The notes under the pieces were generated by a model that ran no database searches, had not been told where the DNA came from, and saw only the letters and a program-made list of their open reading frames with translations. This document shows positions 5,972-9,244 of a stretch of 9,244 nucleotides of DNA, in pieces. Origin of the DNA: Ruthenibacterium avium (lineage in GTDB: Bacteria > Bacillota > Clostridia > Oscillospirales > Ruminococcaceae); the NCBI GenBank assembly GCA_019118905.1, contig DWYA01000087.1, positions 1 through 9,244 of the forward strand. Reading direction: 5' to 3'. Numbering within the stretch: position 1 is the stretch's first letter; each line of letters starts with the position of its first letter. The position numbers and the translations under genes were made by a program.

Positions 5972-7606
5972 ATGCAGGATAATCAAGAACGCAGCGTGCC
6001 GACAAGAGAAGAGCAGGAGGGGTATGCAAAAAAGCTGGCACAGCTTGCTGTTAGCTTTTACCATATGCCTCAAGAACAAAGGCAGCATTATGCCCCCAAG
6101 ATGCAAGAGCTTAAAGAGCGTTTGGGCCGACTGCCGCCTTGGCTGAGTGAAGTGTATGAGAGCGAAGTAAAACGCTTGATGGCACAAAAGGCGCAAGCGC
6201 CTGTCAAACGCAATGAGCCGAGTGTGCAAACTTCCGAAAGAGATCCCCGCGATGAAGCATTGCTTCATGCACCGGAGACAAAAGACGCAGCAAAGCCCGA
6301 ACAAGCACCGGCGCAAAATAAGCCGCAGACTTCACTGCCTGTCGCCGAACCCACCCTTCAGCAGGAGCAGGAAAGCAGTGCAGAAGAAGCCGCGCCAGAA
6401 AGCACGGAGCAATGGGAAGATGCGTTTGATGAAGATACCCACGAAGTGGAAAAACCTCTGGAAAGCGATTTAGCTTTACAGAAGGAAGCGGATGAAAAGC
6501 CAAAGAAAAAACGCCGTTGGGGCTGTTTGGTAATCATCTTGATTTTTGTAGCGCTTATCGCTGCGGGAATTGCGGCAATGGTTTGGGCGATGAATGATGT
6601 CATCGGCAATCGCTCGCGCACCATTGAGGCAAAGACGATTGAAATTGAAAAAGGTTCTTACTTGAAAAGTATCAGTGAAACATTGGAGGAGAACGGCATC
6701 ATCCGTTCGGCTCTGTTGTTCCAGTTGTATGTAAAGTTTCAGCAGGAGGCCGGCGCTTTGCAGTACGGCACCTTTGAGCTTTCCAGCGATATGACGTATG
6801 ATGAATTGATTGAGCTTTTAAAAACCGAGCAAAAACGTGACACTGTGCGTGTGACGTTCCCTGAGGGAATTCCCGCGGTGCAGTTTGCGCAGAGGATGGA
6901 AGAAGCGGGCCTTTGCACCGCGGAAGAATTTTTGCAAGTGGCAAATGAGGGAGACTTCAGCCAATTCAAATTCTGGAATCTGCGTGATGAAAACCCAAAC
7001 CAGTTTATGAAGTGCGAGGGCTATCTGTTCCCTGAAACGTATGAATTCTATCAAAATGACGATGTGTACAACATGGTCGCTAAAATTTACGGCGAATTTG
7101 ATAAACGCTTCACGGATGAAATGTATGCAAAGGTAGAAGAAATGGGCTTTACGCTTACCGAGTTTGTAACATTGGCCTCTATCGTGCAGGAGGAGGCTGG
7201 GCTGCCGGAGCATCAGGCGGACGTTGCAGCCGTGTTTATGAATCGACTGGGGCCGAATTCGATCGTAAGCTTACTGCAAAGCAATTGCAGCAGTTACATC
7301 CAGAACGATGACGATAATAACTATATCAATAATACGATTGCGCCTGCCTGCGGCGGATGGGAGAATATCCCCCAGGAAATTATTGATGCATACGACACTT
7401 ACAAAACGCCGGGCCTTCCCGCAGGGCCTATTTCTAACCCCGGTATGGATGCCTTGACCAATACATTGAACTATGCAAGCAGCCAGTATTACGGCGATTA
7501 CTATTTCTTTGTAACAGACCTTGCAGGCACATACTACTACGCAAAAACAGATGCGGAACACGAAGTCAATAAAGCGGCGGCGGCACAGGTAAATGCCTCG
7601 CTGTAA
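5972..7606 (+). CDS. mltG: Endolytic murein transglycosylase MltG (YceG family)
   Basis: MltG is anchored in the membrane and cleaves nascent glycan strands, releasing them from the synthase and setting strand length. Residues 1-183 are cytoplasmic: a helical charged part (11-73) then an acidic, Q/E/P-rich stretch (about 85-175). The basic patch KPKKKRR (176-182) precedes one membrane helix (184-206). Outside come a LysM-like subdomain (about 220-290) and the YceG catalytic domain. LASIVQEEAG (401-410) aligns with E. coli LASI-type motif 211-220; E408 matches catalytic E218, while the first Glu of E-K-E is Q406 here. VFMNRL (421-426), LQSN (435-438) and YDTYKTPGLPAGPISNPG (474-491) complete the site. 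At 544 residues it exceeds the 340 of E. coli because of the cytoplasmic extension. AGAGGA lies 5 bases before the ATG. A hairpin follows the stop. Confidence 0.95.
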   Translation: MQDNQERSVPTREEQEGYAKKLAQLAVSFYHMPQEQRQHYAPKMQELKERLGRLPPWLSEVYESEVKRLMAQKAQAPVKRNEPSVQTSERDPRDEALLHAPETKDAAKPEQAPAQNKPQTSLPVAEPTLQQEQESSAEEAAPESTEQWEDAFDEDTHEVEKPLESDLALQKEADEKPKKKRRWGCLVIILIFVALIAAGIAAMVWAMNDVIGNRSRTIEAKTIEIEKGSYLKSISETLEENGIIRSALLFQLYVKFQQEAGALQYGTFELSSDMTYDELIELLKTEQKRDTVRVTFPEGIPAVQFAQRMEEAGLCTAEEFLQVANEGDFSQFKFWNLRDENPNQFMKCEGYLFPETYEFYQNDDVYNMVAKIYGEFDKRFTDEMYAKVEEMGFTLTEFVTLASIVQEEAGLPEHQADVAAVFMNRLGPNSIVSLLQSNCSSYIQNDDDNNYINNTIAPACGGWENIPQEIIDAYDTYKTPGLPAGPISNPGMDALTNTLNYASSQYYGDYYFFVTDLAGTYYYAKTDAEHEVNKAAAAQVNASL

Positions 7607-7613
7607 AACAAGC

Positions 7614-7652
7614 TAAGATACGCCGCCGCGTTTTCCGCGGCGGCGTATCTTA
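7614..7652. other. Perfect 17-bp GC-rich hairpin between mltG and the U32 gene
   Basis: The arms 7614-7630 (TAAGATACGCCGCCGCG) and 7636-7652 are exact reverse complements, with a TTTTC loop. On the + strand the tail is CCAATAAATGGG, with no T-run, so this is not a standard intrinsic terminator. On the - strand the tail would be GCTTGTTTTAC. It ends 9 bases before the GGGAG ribosome site of the next gene. It may terminate weakly, protect the mltG mRNA 3' end, or affect loading of ribosomes downstream. Confidence 0.75.
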
Positions 7653-7673
7653 CCAATAAATGGGAGAATGAAA

Positions 7674-8906
7674 ATGATGAAAAAACCGGAACTGCTGAGC
7701 CCGGCAGGTGATTTAGAGCGTTTGGAATATGCGGTGCGTTATGGAGCGGATGCCGTCTATTTAGGTGCGTCCGAGTTTGGAATGCGTGCAGCACCAAAAA
7801 ACTTTACCCCCGACCAAATTGCACAAGGGGCAGAATTTGCGCACAAGCACGGGGCAAAGGTCTATTTGACCATGAATACCCTTCCTACGAATGAGGAGGC
7901 CGCTCGCTTGCCAGATTTTATTCGGACGGTGCGCGACACCGGCCTAGATGCCTTTATTGTGGCAGATTTGGGTGTACTGAGCGCCGTTAAAAAATATGCG
8001 CCTGACATGGAGGTGCATTTTTCTACACAAGTGGGCATTACCAATTACCTTGCTGCAAATGCTGCGTGGGATATGGGCGCAAAGCGCGTTGTGCTGGCAC
8101 GAGAACTTTCCCTCAAAGATATTGCAATCATTCGGGACAATACCCCGCCGGAATTGGAGCTGGAAGCGTTTGTACACGGTGCCATGTGTATGTCGGTTTC
8201 AGGCCGATGCCTGATTTCCAATTATATGAATGGAAGGGATGCCAACCGTGGCCAATGCACTCAGCCCTGCCGCTGGAAGTATCATATCACCGAGGAAAAT
8301 CGCCCCGACCGTTTGTTTGAAATTGGAGAAACGGAAGAGGGAAGCTATTTGCTGAATGCAGATGACTTGTGTACGGCACCGTTTATTCACTTAATTTGTC
8401 AAGCCGGTGTGGATAGCTTGAAAATTGAGGGACGTGCAAAGACATTCTATTATGTCGCTTCTGTCACTGCGGCCTATCGAAAGGCAATTGACGAATATTT
8501 AAAAAATCCAGATACATTCCTTTGCCCCGAGCGTGTTCTGGATGAATTGACAAGAACTTCTCACCGCCGCTATTCGCCCGGTTTTTATTTTGGCCGAGAG
8601 GAAGCGCGCCAAAATGCGGCAGCCGGCGGGTATATCAGAGAGTGGGAGCTCGTTGGCGTCGTGAATGAATGGAAGAATGGCCGCGCATACTGTACACAGC
8701 GCGGAAAATTTGTAAAAGGAGAAACATTGGAAGTGCTTTGTTTGAATGGTGATGTCGTGTCTTTCTGCCCTGAGATGATTTACGGGGAGGACGATATGCC
8801 TATTGAGTCAACACCTCACCCGAAAATGCGCTTTTCGGTTCCCTGCGAAGTCCCATTGGAGCCCTACTCCATTTTGCGAAAACTGTCCAATAACCAGCAA
8901 GAATAA
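7674..8906 (+). CDS. trhP2: U32-family tRNA 5-hydroxyuridine synthesis protein (TrhP2/YrrO-like)
   Basis: Once called peptidase U32 or collagenase-like, this family is now linked to prephenate-dependent hydroxylation of U34 in tRNA. Counting from the ATG at 7674 (410 residues), ELLSPAG (6-12), the TIM-barrel-like part GADAVYLG (24-31) and HFSTQVG (115-121) lead to the U32 signature EAFVHGAMC-x4-G-x-C (164-179). With QCTQPC (194-199) this supplies four cysteines, C172, C179, C195 and C199, a plausible iron-sulfur site. SLKIEGR (248-254) follows, and a C-terminal beta domain begins near 319. Three ATGs compete: 7668 is only 1 base from GGGAG (7662-7666), 7674 is 7 bases away and is preferred, and 7677 is also possible. 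Adjacency to mltG parallels Bacillus yrrL-yrrM-yrrN-yrrO without yrrM and yrrN. Length and C-terminal domain fit YrrO; a U32 paralogue is the alternative. Confidence 0.88.
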   Translation: MMKKPELLSPAGDLERLEYAVRYGADAVYLGASEFGMRAAPKNFTPDQIAQGAEFAHKHGAKVYLTMNTLPTNEEAARLPDFIRTVRDTGLDAFIVADLGVLSAVKKYAPDMEVHFSTQVGITNYLAANAAWDMGAKRVVLARELSLKDIAIIRDNTPPELELEAFVHGAMCMSVSGRCLISNYMNGRDANRGQCTQPCRWKYHITEENRPDRLFEIGETEEGSYLLNADDLCTAPFIHLICQAGVDSLKIEGRAKTFYYVASVTAAYRKAIDEYLKNPDTFLCPERVLDELTRTSHRRYSPGFYFGREEARQNAAAGGYIREWELVGVVNEWKNGRAYCTQRGKFVKGETLEVLCLNGDVVSFCPEMIYGEDDMPIESTPHPKMRFSVPCEVPLEPYSILRKLSNNQQE

Positions 8907-8924
8907 AACGGGAGGTGATGAGCC

Positions 8925-9244
8925 ATGAAAGAAGTTGTTGCCGCATTGATTTACCGTGAAAACCGCTTCATGATTTGCCAAAGACCGCAAGATAAAGCGC
9001 AGGCGCTGCTTTGGGAATTGGCGGGCGGTAAGGTGGAGCCCGGAGAGACAAAACAGCAGGCATTGAAGCGAGAGTTTCAGGAAGAGCTGGGGGTGGAACT
9101 AAACGTAGGTGGAATGTATATGGAGGTAACACACCCCTATGAAGAAGGAAGCATTCACTTAACCGTTTTTTTAGCTGAAATTGCAAAGGGAGAGCCAAAG
9201 CTTTTAGAGCACCATGATTTGCGCTGGATTACTCCAGACGAAAT
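8925..9244 (+). CDS. NUDIX hydrolase, MutT-like (3' partial)
   Basis: This enzyme hydrolyses nucleoside diphosphates linked to another moiety; the closest type is probably the MutT / (d)CTP pyrophosphohydrolase group that cleans oxidised or unwanted nucleotides. The 106 visible residues contain a complete NUDIX box, GKVEPGETKQQALKREFQEE (35-54) followed by LGV (55-57), matching G-x5-E-x7-RE-U-x-EE-x-G-U with E50, E53 and E54 as metal ligands. CQRPQDKAQALLWELAGG before the box is also MutT-like, and LRWITPDE near the visible end resembles the L-x-W-...-E pattern of MutT proteins. The frame runs off the window; relatives are about 130 residues, so some 25 are missing. A near-ideal ribosome site GGGAGGTGAT (8910-8919) lies 9 bases from GGAGG to the ATG. 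It follows the U32 stop by 18 bases with no terminator, so the two are likely one operon. The exact substrate cannot be told. Confidence 0.93.
   Translation, partial: MKEVVAALIYRENRFMICQRPQDKAQALLWELAGGKVEPGETKQQALKREFQEELGVELNVGGMYMEVTHPYEEGSIHLTVFLAEIAKGEPKLLEHHDLRWITPDE

Noticed and set aside
7024..7300. Possible loss of the MltG catalytic site because the first Glu of E-K-E is Gln
   Set aside because: By position the catalytic Glu (E218 in E. coli) is the second Glu of that motif, which is present here as E408.

Overview
This window looks like ordinary chromosome from a Gram-positive anaerobe of the Clostridia, most likely near the Oscillospiraceae (Ruminococcaceae). That placement is inferred from gene content and family resemblance and was not tested by a search. 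The pointers are a PcrA helicase with an extra segment between the Walker A motif and motif Ia, a thymidylate kinase of a form I associate with clostridia, an MltG with a long acidic cytoplasmic N-terminus, and a U32 tRNA-modification protein beside mltG as in Bacillus. All seven confident genes are on the + strand. I saw no mobile element, tRNA, rRNA, CRISPR array or phage gene.

Layout. At 1-936 lies the 3' part of an SdpI-family membrane protein with a C-terminal PH-like domain, closed by a hairpin terminator. At 937-1285 is a 349-base gap holding that terminator, a near-perfect 22-bp palindrome, a candidate promoter and a doubtful 34-codon hydrophobic mini-ORF in frame with the next gene. 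At 1286-2479 is a VanZ-RDD fusion membrane protein with a TTG start, followed by a long-stem terminator. At 2695-5853 an extended -10 promoter precedes pcrA and tmk, which form a two-gene replication/repair and nucleotide unit. At 5854-5971 is a 118-base gap with three spaced copies of a GGCGTTTCAGAA-like sequence at 22-23 bp intervals. At 5972-7606 is mltG, the endolytic transglycosylase that ends glycan strands. A perfect 17-bp hairpin without a U-tract separates it from a U32-family protein (probably tRNA 5-hydroxyuridine synthesis, TrhP2-like; 7674-8906) and a NUDIX hydrolase cut off by the window end.

How the genes fit together. The left third concerns the envelope (SdpI, VanZ-RDD), possibly resistance to envelope-active compounds. 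The middle is housekeeping: DNA unwinding and repair with dTMP phosphorylation. The right third combines peptidoglycan processing, tRNA wobble-base modification and nucleotide-pool sanitation. I found no convincing new multi-gene system. The signals most worth checking are non-coding: the triple repeat before mltG, the palindrome before vanZ, and the hairpin between mltG and the U32 gene.
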